Below are positions 16,849 through 26,058 of a stretch of DNA of 64,000 nucleotides, in pieces. Made by a program: the position numbers and the translations under genes. Under the pieces are notes generated by a model. That model had not been told where the DNA came from and did no database searches. It worked only from the letters and a program-made list of their open reading frames with translations. Source of the DNA: CAXBNB01 sp965267535. Lineage in GTDB: Bacteria > Bacteroidota > Bacteroidia > Cytophagales > Cyclobacteriaceae. Where the stretch lies: NCBI GenBank assembly GCA_965267535.1, contig OZ254082.1, positions 3,720,001-3,784,000 of the forward strand. Direction: 5' to 3'. Every line of letters begins with the position of its first letter. The first letter of the stretch is position 1.

Positions 16849-18503
16849 TTTTTCTTTCTTTTATTGAATAAAATACCCGCACCCAGCAACATGACTGCAG
16901 CTCCCATTGTCCCAACCAACAAACGTCCGTCATGTGCCAATACAGCCAAGAGTAGTATCATCATCCCAATACTCATAATACCCCAGGCTATTACAGACAC
17001 TCCGGCAGTATTAGATCCGGGCTCTGTATCGGTTTTCTGATTTTCTTTTTGCCGGTTCTGCTGCTGCAATTGATAACTTTCGTACGATACATGCGGACGG
17101 TTTTTCATCCGCAAAAACACTTCGAATCCTACAAGGACTACAGCAGGGCATACCACCCCGAGTATCATCTCCTCGCTTCTGGACAATACCACACCGAATA
17201 GAGCTGTACCAAAAAACTTAAGCACTGCATTGACTATCAGGCTAATCAAAGTGGCCGTTAGTACTGTTGTGCCATTTTGTACTTTTGAAAACAAAGACCA
17301 TACAGGTGGAAAAAACAGTGCACTACCGGTAATAGCTGCCACGCTGAGCACTACTTCTACTACTCCACCCATAGCCGGAACCAACAGCGCTACACCAATA
17401 GTGATACAACCAAACACGGCTGTTGCCCACCGTGCTACTTTCATAGTGTGAGTGTCTGTAGACTTTGGGGCTATTTTTTTATACCAATCGTTTGTAAATA
17501 CCCCTGCTGCTATATTCAGGGTACTGTTGATAGAACTGGCCGTAGCAAAAACCATAGCACCTAACATGAGTCCAAGCAGCCCTTTGGGCAATATTTCTCT
17601 GCAAATCATCAGGTAAGCCCCCTCGTCAGCCAATCCCTGCAACTCCGGGTTCATTACCTTGTAGATCATAGGAGGCAGCATCCATATCAAAGGACTAAAA
17701 AGGTATAATACTCCGAATGTCAAACCTGTTTTTTTGGCTTCTGACGGAGTGGAAACACTGGTAAAACGCTGCACATACGCCCAGTTACCTCCTATGTAGA
17801 CCATATTATAAAACCCAAAGGCAATCAAGAAACCTATGCTATACTCCTCGGTATGCCATGCGAAAAGTTCGCTAGGGGCATTTTGCAAAAACCCGGATAC
17901 ACCTCCCACCTGATCGAATGCAAGTGGTAGCACTATAATAACTGCTACTGTAAGTACCACAAACTGTAATACATCAGTCACCAACACTGCCCATAGCCCT
18001 CCTACTGTGGTGTAAACTGTAATAAGCCCACCTAGTACTACTATAACTGCATACAGTGGCACTCCCGTGGTAATTTCTACCAGACGAGCTACCGGGTAAA
18101 GAAATGCTCCGGTAGTGAACATGGATATAAACAAAAAAAGCGTGGTATATACCCGCTGAGTCTTCTCACCCAGGCGCAGGGTTATATACTCCGCTACCGT
18201 CAGGGTTTTAGTTTTGTTCCAGCGGGGAGCTATAAAAAAAGCCACCAATAAGCCCGCTACACACATGGTAGATTGTATGCTTACAGCTACCAGACCATGA
18301 GTATAAGCTATTGATCCCCATACTACAAAAGTGCCCACCGAGAAAAAACTCATATACAGGGACAACCCACTAATCCACCAGGGCACTGCTCCTCCGGCAG
18401 AGAAAAAGCTTTTCATTGTGCTGCCGCTTTTAGAGAACACTACCCCGGTAATAAATACCACTATAGAAAATACCACCAGTGTGGCTGAGTCGAAAAATCC
18501 CAT
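16845..18503 (-). CDS. Sodium/solute symporter (SSS family)
   Basis: This 552-residue inner-membrane protein has about 13-14 hydrophobic helices. SSS features include WWISGLSLYMSFFSVGTFVVWG near 43, a repeated core with TVGGLWAVLVTDVLQF near 167, and GAMVFATASSINSTLNIAAG near 320. It would take up a sugar or sugar acid with Na+. It is the first gene of locus 1, transcribed from a promoter beside the LacI operators, and its stop overlaps the GTG of the FAD enzyme. Position suggests that it imports the end product of this locus. The residues do not reveal the substrate. Confidence 0.92.
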   Translation of the reverse strand: MGFFDSATLVVFSIVVFITGVVFSKSGSTMKSFFSAGGAVPWWISGLSLYMSFFSVGTFVVWGSIAYTHGLVAVSIQSTMCVAGLLVAFFIAPRWNKTKTLTVAEYITLRLGEKTQRVYTTLFLFISMFTTGAFLYPVARLVEITTGVPLYAVIVVLGGLITVYTTVGGLWAVLVTDVLQFVVLTVAVIIVLPLAFDQVGGVSGFLQNAPSELFAWHTEEYSIGFLIAFGFYNMVYIGGNWAYVQRFTSVSTPSEAKKTGLTFGVLYLFSPLIWMLPPMIYKVMNPELQGLADEGAYLMICREILPKGLLGLMLGAMVFATASSINSTLNIAAGVFTNDWYKKIAPKSTDTHTMKVARWATAVFGCITIGVALLVPAMGGVVEVVLSVAAITGSALFFPPVWSLFSKVQNGTTVLTATLISLIVNAVLKFFGTALFGVVLSRSEEMILGVVCPAVVLVGFEVFLRMKNRPHVSYESYQLQQQNRQKENQKTDTEPGSNTAGVSVIAWGIMSIGMMILLLAVLAHDGRLLVGTMGAAVMLLGAGILFNKRKKK

Positions 18504-18524
18504 TTTTTACAATTGATAAGGTTT

Positions 18525-18552
18525 CAAATATGACTAAGCTATTGATTTACAA
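18525..18552 (-). promoter_or_regulatory. Probable promoter of the locus 1 operon
   Basis: On the minus strand TTG (plus 18550-18552) is followed after 17 nt by CATATTTG (plus 18525-18532), one base off the TAnnTTTG consensus. It lies about 20 nt upstream of the symporter start. The LacI-type operators lie just upstream of it. Confidence 0.45.
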
Positions 18553-18573
18553 GATGAAAATTTATGAAAATTA

Positions 18574-18595
18574 TTTCCGAAAACGTTTTCGGAAA
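18574..18595. promoter_or_regulatory. LacI-family operator, site 1 (perfect palindrome)
   Basis: A 22-bp perfect palindrome has the core CCGAAAACGTTTTCGG centred on a C-G step, the classic form of LacI-family operators. It lies between the symporter gene and its divergent regulator. Its centre is 31 bp from that of site 2, about three helical turns. Confidence 0.8.
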
Positions 18596-18604
18596 CGATA
18601 CCGA

Positions 18605-18626
18605 TTTTCGGAAACGTTATCGAAAA
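18605..18626. promoter_or_regulatory. LacI-family operator, site 2 (imperfect palindrome)
   Basis: This second 22-bp palindrome matches its own complement at 18 of 22 positions, with the same AACGTT centre and flanking TTTTCG/CGAAAA. It lies 70 nt before the regulator ATG. Being on the same helix face as site 1, both could be bound by one tetramer or by two cooperating dimers. Confidence 0.7.
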
Positions 18627-18695
18627 CAACTACTATTGCAGCTGGATCGCTGGCATATAGCCCTGGCAGATTTTTTTTCACGGAGGATAAATACT

Positions 18696-19706
18696 ATGAA
18701 ACACGTAACTATAAAAGATGTAGCCAAAACACTAAATGTGTCTGTATCTTCTGTATCGCGAGCTTTCAACGACAAGTACGACATAAAGGAAGAAACTAAA
18801 CTCAAAATACTGCGGGTAGCCAAGGAAATGGGGTATCACCCAAATCCCATTGCCCGAAAACTGATTCAGCAGAAAACCTTTAACGTAGGGGTAATTGTGC
18901 CGGAATTTATTCATGAATTTTTTGCGGAGGTCATCATTGGTATACAAGAGGTACTAACCCCAAAAGGGTATCAGGTAGTAGTTATGCAATCGGACGAGAG
19001 GCCCGAAGTAGAACTCAATAACGCCAAAAATCTCGTTAACAATTTTGTAGATGGGCTAATCGTATGCCCCCTGTCTGAAGGGGTAAACAAGGAGTTTTAC
19101 GTACACCAATTGGAGTCGGGCTACCCGATGGTGTTTGTAGGCAGAGTCAATGAATCTTTTCCGGGATCCAAGGTGATTTTTGACAATGCAAAGTGGAGTT
19201 TGTTTGCTGCAGAACACCTTATCCATCAAGGGTTCAAAACGATCTACCACTTGTCGGGAAATGAAAACCTCTGCGTAGCTCGCAACCGGATTTCCGGTTT
19301 TTTAAAAGCCATGCAAAAACATCGCATACCGGAAGGCAACTACAAAATAGTACCTGCCGGGTTGTCTGCCGAAGATGGAGAAAGAGCAGTAATAGAACTC
19401 ATAGCTAAAAACGACCTGCCTACAGCTTTTACCTGCATAAACGACCATGTGGCTCTCGGTGCTATGAAAGTACTAAAACAGAATGGCTACTCAATACCTG
19501 AAGATATCGCGCTGGTCGGCTTTACTGAAATCAAAGCTGCAAATTTTGTAACACCTCCCCTTACGAGTGTAAAGCAACCAACCTTTGAAATGGGAAAAGC
19601 TGCTGCTGAAATGCTGCTATCGCAAATCGAAAGCGGCCTGGCTGTACCTCAAAACCGATGGTTTGACGGACAATTAAACCTTCGGAAATCTTCAGAAAAG
19701 ACATAA
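18696..19706 (+). CDS. LacI/GalR-family transcriptional regulator of locus 1
   Basis: The 336-residue regulator has an N-terminal helix-turn-helix (VTIKDVAKTLNVSVSSVSRA, residues 3-22) and a hinge helix region (PIARKL). A periplasmic-binding-like sensor domain follows (VGVIVPE to the end), including FTCINDHVALGAMKVL and DIALVGFTE. It would bind the two palindromes beside its own gene and respond to a sugar from locus 1. I chose the ATG at 18696: GGAGG lies about 9 nt upstream and the motif starts immediately after it. A longer open frame from 18564 runs through the operators. It is divergent from the symporter operon. Confidence 0.93.
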   Translation: MKHVTIKDVAKTLNVSVSSVSRAFNDKYDIKEETKLKILRVAKEMGYHPNPIARKLIQQKTFNVGVIVPEFIHEFFAEVIIGIQEVLTPKGYQVVVMQSDERPEVELNNAKNLVNNFVDGLIVCPLSEGVNKEFYVHQLESGYPMVFVGRVNESFPGSKVIFDNAKWSLFAAEHLIHQGFKTIYHLSGNENLCVARNRISGFLKAMQKHRIPEGNYKIVPAGLSAEDGERAVIELIAKNDLPTAFTCINDHVALGAMKVLKQNGYSIPEDIALVGFTEIKAANFVTPPLTSVKQPTFEMGKAAAEMLLSQIESGLAVPQNRWFDGQLNLRKSSEKT

Positions 19707-19710
19707 AAAA

Positions 19711-19765
19711 GCGGTTTTAAGTCTAATCCGGGCTTTTATACCCGTGTAATTAAACTTAAAACCGC
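19711..19765. terminator. Stem-loop between convergent regulator and reductase genes
   Basis: GCGGTTTTAAGT (19711-19722) pairs exactly with 19754-19765, and a small CGGG/CCCG stem sits inside the loop. It lies 4 nt after the LacI-type gene stop and 25 nt from the end of the convergent reductase gene, so it probably serves both. T-runs are short. Confidence 0.65.
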
Positions 19766-19789
19766 CTCATATCGGACAAACTGAGATGG

Positions 19790-20785
19790 TTACAATTCCA
19801 ACTGCAGTTTATTTAATTCGGCAGTGATAAATGCCAGCTCGTCGGCCGACAATACGATATCCATCGCTTTTGCATTTTGAATGGCCTGATCTGCATTGCG
19901 AGCTCCTGCCAATGCTATGGTGATGCCCGGCTGCTCAATTGTCCATCTCAAAACCAACTGTCCAAGGGTTGCATTTTTATCCTCTGCTATGGGTTTTATT
20001 TTTTCCAAAAACGCATTGGTACGTCGTATGTTCTCGTCTTTGTAGTGTGGCAGTGAAGCTCTATGGTCTCCCTCTGCAAATGTATGACCAGGGCGCAGCT
20101 TTCCGGTAAGTATGCCTCGCTCCAACGGACTGTAGGCCAGTATACCAATGTTGTTTTCAATTGCAAAAGGCACTACATCAGCTTCGATTTCTCTTTTTAT
20201 CATGCTGTAAGGCACTTGGTTTGACACCAGGTTTGTGTGCCTTGTGGCTTCTTCCATTTGCCCTGCATCGTAATTGCACACTCCGGCATGGCGCACTTTC
20301 CCCTGCTTAATGAGCTGCTCTACAGCTTCCATGGTTTCCTGAATCGGGGTTGTGCTGTCGGGCCAGTGAATCTGATATAGGTCTATAAAATCTGTCCCCA
20401 ACCTACGCAGGCTGTTTTCACATTCTTCTACAATACTTTCTTTTGCTCCATACTTGTAGATGTCCACATCTTTTCCGCTCAGGTCTTTACTGCTAAAGTG
20501 GTATTCTCCTTTGGCCAGGTCCCACCTCAAGCCGTACTTGGTTACCACCTGCACCTGATCGCGGGGCAGTTCTTTGATCGCCGCTCCCACTATTTCTTCG
20601 CTGCGTCCCATCCCATAGATAGGTGCAGTATCGATAGAGGTGGCGCCCGCATCGTAAGATGCCCGAATGGCCGCTACTGCATCTTTTTGTTCTGTGCCTC
20701 CCCACATCCATCCTCCGGCTGCCCATGCGCCAAAGGTAATTGTTGATAGTTTCAGGTCTGAGTTGCCTAATGTCCTATATTCCAT
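19790..20785 (-). CDS. Aldo/keto reductase
   Basis: This 331-residue cytoplasmic TIM-barrel enzyme would reduce aldehydes or ketones with NADPH. The catalytic tetrad is visible: Asp and Tyr in SIDTAPIYGMG, Lys in VVTKYGLRW, and His in LYQIHWPD. LAYSPLERGILTGKL and a C-terminal NADP-binding stretch (IALAGARNADQ) complete the family pattern. It is a single gene between the LacI regulator (convergent) and locus 2b. A strong terminator upstream separates it from susD, so it is probably transcribed alone. A sugar aldehyde substrate is plausible by context only. Confidence 0.92.
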   Translation of the reverse strand: MEYRTLGNSDLKLSTITFGAWAAGGWMWGGTEQKDAVAAIRASYDAGATSIDTAPIYGMGRSEEIVGAAIKELPRDQVQVVTKYGLRWDLAKGEYHFSSKDLSGKDVDIYKYGAKESIVEECENSLRRLGTDFIDLYQIHWPDSTTPIQETMEAVEQLIKQGKVRHAGVCNYDAGQMEEATRHTNLVSNQVPYSMIKREIEADVVPFAIENNIGILAYSPLERGILTGKLRPGHTFAEGDHRASLPHYKDENIRRTNAFLEKIKPIAEDKNATLGQLVLRWTIEQPGITIALAGARNADQAIQNAKAMDIVLSADELAFITAELNKLQLEL

Positions 20786-20945
20786 ATCTTGTTATTGGTA
20801 TTTGTGACCCGTTTTTGGGTCGGTTACTTTTTAGCTGTTAAAACTAGTAAACCTACGAATAACTATAGCAGGTGTTGTCTGCTGGAGGGATTCTATTTCC
20901 AGGAAAGTAAAAAAATCATTTACCACATGTTTTGGTGTATCCACA

Positions 20946-20986
20946 ATGTAAAAAAGCGGCTGAAAAAATCAGCCGCTTTTTTACAT
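20946..20986. terminator. Strong rho-independent terminator after susD of locus 2b
   Basis: An 18-bp perfect stem (20946-20963 with 20969-20986) has a GC core GCGGCTGA, a 5-nt loop and A/T tracts on both sides. It ends the leftward susC-susD transcript 19 nt after the susD stop. It is symmetric, so it can also act in the other direction. Confidence 0.9.
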
Positions 20987-21004
20987 TTCAACTATCAAGA
21001 CGTT

Positions 21005-22534
21005 TTATCCTCCGTTATACCCCGGGTTTTGCTTCAGTTCCGTATTAAGGTCTATTTCCTGTTGAGGGAAAGGAAACAAGTAATGTTTTGAGGGGTCAAA
21101 CTGACGCAATGATCCATCTGGCATTTCTAGAGTAGGTATATATGTTTCTGCCGTTTTCCACCTCTTAATATCCATATAACGCAATCCCTCTAAGGCCAAC
21201 TCTACTCTTCTTTCATTTCTAATTCTCGCTCTCATATCTTCCTTGGAGAGTCCAGCAGGTAGTGGAGGCATATCTATACCCGGCCTGGCCCTTACCTCGT
21301 TTACTGCATCATAAACCGATTGGTCAGGCCCCACAGCTTCGTTTTGTGCTTCTGCATAATTCAACAACACCTCGGCATACCGCAACAATATCCAATCGTG
21401 ATGACTAAGTGTAGAATAATCAATAGGAAGCTCTTCTACATCTACAAACTTATCGGGTTCATACCCTGTACTCGATGGATTGTTGTAATCATAGGTAACT
21501 ACTTCCCCTGATGCCTTCACTGCCGGGTCTTCAAAAGCTTTTAAGGTAAGCAGCATTCTTGGATCTCTATTTGCTTTCCAGTCATTGGGGTCGTAGATAG
21601 AGCCCGGATCAGTAATGGGCAGGCCATCCGTAGTTTCAAAAGCATCTACCAACTCTTGTCTGGGATTGAGTATTCCCCACCATTGCAATTGAATATCCTG
21701 ATCATTAGTATTGTCCGGCGACAAATACCGCGCAGAAAACAGTATCTCAGGGTTATTGTCTTGTCCATAGTGAAGAAAAAGGTTTTTGAAGTCATCGTAA
21801 AGTGTGAATTTCGAGTCATCAATAATTAGCTTGGCCATAGAGGCTGCCTGAGTCCACTTTTCTTCGTGCAGGTATAACCTGGCCTTTAGTGCCCGAGCTG
21901 AAGCCTTCACTGCATGACCACTATAATCACTATCCGGCAGCTTTTCTATAGCTATATCCAAATCGGAATGAATCTGAGCCCTAACCTCTTCTCTGGTACT
22001 TTTTGCAACCTGTGTTTCACCTACAGAACTTACAGATGCCGTCAACAAAGGAACTCCTCCGTAAAACTCCTGTAGCCTAAAGTAAAAAAGAGCTCTTAAA
22101 AAATAAACCTCACCTTTATACACTTCCTTGGTTGCTTCGCTCATGGAAACCTGATCAATATTTTCTAAAAAAATATTGCAAGACGCTACACCCCGATAAC
22201 AGGCTGAATATATACTGGACACAAGGTTGCCTGACATAGGGGTGATCAAGCCTCTAGCCAAATCGTTGATGCCACCGGTACCTGCCAGTCCACTTTGATT
22301 TGACTCGCCGGCAAGAACCGAATAGTAGGCCATCTGAAAACTAAAAGGCTCGGATCGAAGGCGGGAATACACTCCTGCTAATGCGGCATCAGCATCTATT
22401 TGTGTATTCCAAAAAGTTTGGCTGGATACTGCATCCAAAGGATTTTTATCCAGATCGTTACAAGCTCCTAGCACAAGTACTATGCTCAAAACGGCAAAGC
22501 CCCTGCTTACTATATGTATTATATTGCTATTCAT
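21005..22534 (-). CDS. susD: SusD/RagB-type lipoprotein (locus 2b)
   Basis: The 509-residue surface lipoprotein has a signal ending LVLGAC and SusD landmarks: KGEVYFLRALFYFRLQEFYG near 135, LLNYAEAQNEAVGPDQSVYD near 395, and RNERRVELALEGLRYMDIKRW near 445. It would be the lid of the SusC encoded just upstream. I chose the ATG at 22534, which follows susC by 20 nt and gives a clean signal peptide. The longer frame would need a TTG overlapping susC. Its C-terminal half is strikingly close to the SusD at 39433-40983, suggesting that the two cassettes are duplicates or that they bind related glycans. Confidence 0.93.
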   Translation of the reverse strand: MNSNIIHIVSRGFAVLSIVLVLGACNDLDKNPLDAVSSQTFWNTQIDADAALAGVYSRLRSEPFSFQMAYYSVLAGESNQSGLAGTGGINDLARGLITPMSGNLVSSIYSACYRGVASCNIFLENIDQVSMSEATKEVYKGEVYFLRALFYFRLQEFYGGVPLLTASVSSVGETQVAKSTREEVRAQIHSDLDIAIEKLPDSDYSGHAVKASARALKARLYLHEEKWTQAASMAKLIIDDSKFTLYDDFKNLFLHYGQDNNPEILFSARYLSPDNTNDQDIQLQWWGILNPRQELVDAFETTDGLPITDPGSIYDPNDWKANRDPRMLLTLKAFEDPAVKASGEVVTYDYNNPSSTGYEPDKFVDVEELPIDYSTLSHHDWILLRYAEVLLNYAEAQNEAVGPDQSVYDAVNEVRARPGIDMPPLPAGLSKEDMRARIRNERRVELALEGLRYMDIKRWKTAETYIPTLEMPDGSLRQFDPSKHYLFPFPQQEIDLNTELKQNPGYNGG

Positions 22535-22554
22535 GATTGTCTTATTTAGTGTTT

Positions 22555-25500
22555 TCAAAGCTTAACTCTCACTCCCAGAGTCAAAATTCTCACTTGAGGG
22601 TAAGCGGTAAACCACTGGTTGTCAATTGACTCAGGGTCAGCTCCGGGATAATCGGTAATTGTGAGCAAATTGTCTCCAGAGGCATAAACTCTTAAATCCC
22701 GAATTCCCACACCCTCTACAAGACTGGTGGGCACATGATATTCTATGAGTAAGTTTTTGAGTCTGAAATACGAGGCGTCCATCAACCAAAATGTACTGTT
22801 TGTACCCGTAACCGGGCCGTATCCATTGGTAAATATTGCCGGATATTCGTTGGTAGGATTATCAGGTGTCCATCTGTTTTCCACAAACTCTACAGGAGGC
22901 GGAGACCCTTGCATAAATGCTCCTGCGCCCCAGTTTAAAAATCCATTGTAAGCTTTTCGTCCGGATACTCCCTGAAAAAAGGCCGAAAGGCTGAAATTTT
23001 TCCAGGTAAGGTTTACACTTCCTCCATAAATAAAATCCGGATGCGCGCCATCAACTACTACCCTATCTTCACTATTAATCACCCCATCGTTATTTTGATC
23101 TTTAAATTTCAAATCACCTGGCTGTGGTGGATATGGGTGATCGGGAGCATCATCTATTTCAGTTTGATTTTGGAAAATACCTTCCCACTCGATCAGGTAA
23201 TGCGACATCCAGGGCAAACCAGCCTGAGTGATATTTGTGCCGCCTATCTGGGGTGTTTCTCCATTGTTGAGTTTTAGTACTTCATTTCTATTTCTGGACA
23301 CATTTAGTGAAATATTATACCCAAAATCATCCAACTGCCTGCCATGTCCCAACACGATCTCCAACCCTTTATTTCTCATGCTTCCGAAATTGACTGTAGG
23401 AGCCGAAAGCCCCGCCAGACTGGCTATGGGTGCCTGATACAATATATCATTTGTCACCTTGTTGTACCAATCCAATGTAGCTGTAAAGAGCCCGTTTTTC
23501 ACGTTGAAATCTATGCCTATGTCTGTCATAGTGGTCGTCTCCCACTTCAGATTTTGATCTACAAGGCGGTCTTGAGTAGCCGCTGTACTGGTAGATGCTC
23601 CAAACGGGTACGAACCAAATGATAAAACAGGCTGATAAGGATAGGTGCCTACATTTTGGTTACCGAGCTTACCCCACGACGCTCTCAGCTTCAGGTTATC
23701 TATCCAGCTTACGTTTGCAAAGCTTTCTTCAGAAATTCTCCATCCTCCTGATATAGAAGGGAAAAAGCCCCATCTGTTTTGAGGAGAAATACGTGACGTA
23801 CCATCATATCTGGCATTGGCTTCTAACAGATACTTATTGTCAAAACTGTAAGCAATTCGTCCAAAATAAGACCGGATAGCCCATTCAGACGCTGTACCTG
23901 AGGCATTTTGTCCATCTGGCGAACCTCCGTTGAGCTCTTTGATATCTGTAATGGTAAAGCTTCTTCTAAAACCAGTCAACGATCTACTGAAATAAGACTC
24001 CTGATTGTATCCTAGCAAAGCATTGACATAATGAACATCCGTAAGGTCTTTTTCAAAGTTCAACGTAGAATAGTAGGTTGTCAAAGTACTCTGTGAAGTA
24101 TTATCTGTGACTCCCAGTCGCCATGTAGCATTGTTGTGTGCATAACTGCCATCATCAAAAAAGTAATTATCTACTGGTTTTTCATGCCCTTTCAGAAAAT
24201 TATCAGTTAAAGAGAATGCTAATTTATTTTTCCAGCTAAAGTTTTTTAAAAACTTAACATCAGCGGTAAACTGCGGCAGTACTGTATAATTGTTTTCTAT
24301 TCTGGAACCACTAGCATCCTGAGCATCGGGGTTTCTCACTGTCCATTCGGATATACTCGAACTATATCTGGCAATGTAGCCTACAGACCCATCGGGCAAA
24401 ACCTTGGTGGGGGTGTAATTCGGACCCGCTCCGTATATGGCTAGAATATGATAATCTACGTCATTATCCCAGGCACTTTTGGTGATGTCTTTTTTCACAA
24501 ACTGGATTTCTCCTCCTAATTTCAACCAATCATTTACCTGTGAGTTTACTGAGAAAAGAGCATTGTACTTTTGAAACTCATAAATACTGGTAATACCGTC
24601 CTGATCATAGTAGCCTACCGAAAGGTTATAGCTGGTTTTTTGATCGCCTCCATTCACATTTAAGTGATGGTTTTGTGCGATTCCCGTGCGAAAGCTGTGC
24701 TCTATCCAGTCAAAATTCGGATAGTTTACAGGGTCATTCGGATTGTTTCGAAAAGCATCGATAGTTGCCTGACTAAAATGTGGAGTATTTCCTGACCTTA
24801 TTCGGGCTTCATTCCACAACTCCATATAATCAGCCGAATTAGTTAACAGATCAGGCAAACGTGTTGCCTGATGCGCCTGCACATTGGTGTGATACGAAAT
24901 GGTAGCTGCCTGATTTTTCCCTTGCTTTGTAGTAACCAATACTACTCCGTTAGCAGCCCGGGCTCCATATATGGCACTCGATGCAGCATCTTTCAACACT
25001 GAAATGGACTCTATGTCATCCGGGTTTAAGTTGGTCATATCTCCCGCTACTCCATTAATGAGGACTAACGGTCCATTGCCGGCACTACTAAAAGTTCCTG
25101 CTCCCCGGATTAAGATAGAATTTCGTTCATCTCCGGGTTTAGCAAAAGCCTGAGATATCTGCACTCCTGCAACTTTGCCTTGAAGCAGGTTGGCAGGGTT
25201 AGACACAGGTCTCTTTACAAGTTCGTCGGATTCAAGCGATCCTACAGCTCCTGTAAGGTTCGCTTTTTTCTGCTCGCCAAAACCGATCACTACTACCTCC
25301 TCTAGTTGTGCGGCATCCAGAGTCATTTGCAGGTCTATGAGTGTACGGCCCGCTACAGGCACCTCGGTAGTAACGTAACCAATGTAGGATATAACCAACA
25401 TGGCATCTTCGGGCACTGTGAGCTTATAGTTGCCTTCCAGGTCTGTGGTAGTGCCTCTGGACAATCCTTTTACGACAATCGATGCTCCCGGAAGCCCTTC

Positions 25501-25938
25501 GCCGTTTTCATCGGTAATCTTGCCGGCAATATCCACATCTTCAATACTCTCCTGTACCCGGAGCAATTCTCCTTTTTTACTGATTTTTACGTCTATCTTG
25601 TTATTTATTCGCTGAAAGCTCACATCTGCCTGTTTTGATATTTCCAATAAAACATCTTTGACAGATATGTTTTTTTGCACCAGCGATACCGTCTTTTTTT
25701 TCTTTAGCACACGCTGGTCATAAGAAAATTTGTAATCCGTATGCTTTTCCAGGGTTTGGAACGCATCGTACAAGGACGACTCGTTGAGATCTATTGATAT
25801 AATTATATCATTGAGTGCTTTTGTTTGTGCACTCCCCGATGAGGCTATAACTACCGTAAAGCATATTGTGTGTATCAGCGTTATGTAAAAGCCCATCTTC
25901 ATCCAATATAGGATTAATGAAAAGTCAGTTTTTTTCAT
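22555..25938 (-). CDS. susC: SusC-type TonB-dependent transporter with STN signalling domain (locus 2b)
   Basis: This 1127-residue outer-membrane transporter has a signal peptide (to about residue 37) and an STN domain (DIIISIDLNESSLYDAFQTL to about 120) that contacts FecR. A carboxypeptidase-regulatory-like domain (TDENGEGLPGASIVVKG), the plug (IYGARAANGVVLVTTK) and the barrel ending RILTLGVRVKL follow. The STN domain and the FecR and sigma genes directly upstream make a cell-surface signalling circuit: glycan binding would activate the sigma factor. The gene is followed by susD. No enzyme genes follow before a terminator. Confidence 0.95.
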   Translation of the reverse strand: MKKTDFSLILYWMKMGFYITLIHTICFTVVIASSGSAQTKALNDIIISIDLNESSLYDAFQTLEKHTDYKFSYDQRVLKKKKTVSLVQKNISVKDVLLEISKQADVSFQRINNKIDVKISKKGELLRVQESIEDVDIAGKITDENGEGLPGASIVVKGLSRGTTTDLEGNYKLTVPEDAMLVISYIGYVTTEVPVAGRTLIDLQMTLDAAQLEEVVVIGFGEQKKANLTGAVGSLESDELVKRPVSNPANLLQGKVAGVQISQAFAKPGDERNSILIRGAGTFSSAGNGPLVLINGVAGDMTNLNPDDIESISVLKDAASSAIYGARAANGVVLVTTKQGKNQAATISYHTNVQAHQATRLPDLLTNSADYMELWNEARIRSGNTPHFSQATIDAFRNNPNDPVNYPNFDWIEHSFRTGIAQNHHLNVNGGDQKTSYNLSVGYYDQDGITSIYEFQKYNALFSVNSQVNDWLKLGGEIQFVKKDITKSAWDNDVDYHILAIYGAGPNYTPTKVLPDGSVGYIARYSSSISEWTVRNPDAQDASGSRIENNYTVLPQFTADVKFLKNFSWKNKLAFSLTDNFLKGHEKPVDNYFFDDGSYAHNNATWRLGVTDNTSQSTLTTYYSTLNFEKDLTDVHYVNALLGYNQESYFSRSLTGFRRSFTITDIKELNGGSPDGQNASGTASEWAIRSYFGRIAYSFDNKYLLEANARYDGTSRISPQNRWGFFPSISGGWRISEESFANVSWIDNLKLRASWGKLGNQNVGTYPYQPVLSFGSYPFGASTSTAATQDRLVDQNLKWETTTMTDIGIDFNVKNGLFTATLDWYNKVTNDILYQAPIASLAGLSAPTVNFGSMRNKGLEIVLGHGRQLDDFGYNISLNVSRNRNEVLKLNNGETPQIGGTNITQAGLPWMSHYLIEWEGIFQNQTEIDDAPDHPYPPQPGDLKFKDQNNDGVINSEDRVVVDGAHPDFIYGGSVNLTWKNFSLSAFFQGVSGRKAYNGFLNWGAGAFMQGSPPPVEFVENRWTPDNPTNEYPAIFTNGYGPVTGTNSTFWLMDASYFRLKNLLIEYHVPTSLVEGVGIRDLRVYASGDNLLTITDYPGADPESIDNQWFTAYPQVRILTLGVRVKL

Positions 25939-26058
25939 ACTTTTGTAAAAGTTTTAGTGATTAAGTCATTGAAATTGAGCCGGGGAACGGAGGGGTGAGA
26001 ATCTTTGTTTCCCGGTTGTTTTTCACTCTCTAGCTTGTGTTGGCATAGTGTTTCATAG

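Noticed and set aside
16478..16867. A 129-codon plus-strand frame opposite the FAD oxidoreductase
   Set aside because: It lies wholly antisense to well-supported coding sequence; low-complexity Ser/Thr-rich translation is typical of a shadow frame.
18564..18695. An N-terminal extension of the LacI-type regulator
   Set aside because: The added 44 codons run through both operators and lack LacI-family sequence; the ATG at 18696 has GGAGG before it and starts directly at the helix-turn-helix.
22535..22558. A susD start at a TTG overlapping the susC stop by 4 nt
   Set aside because: The ATG at 22534 gives a normal lipoprotein signal and normal spacing; the overlap is only a property of the open frame.
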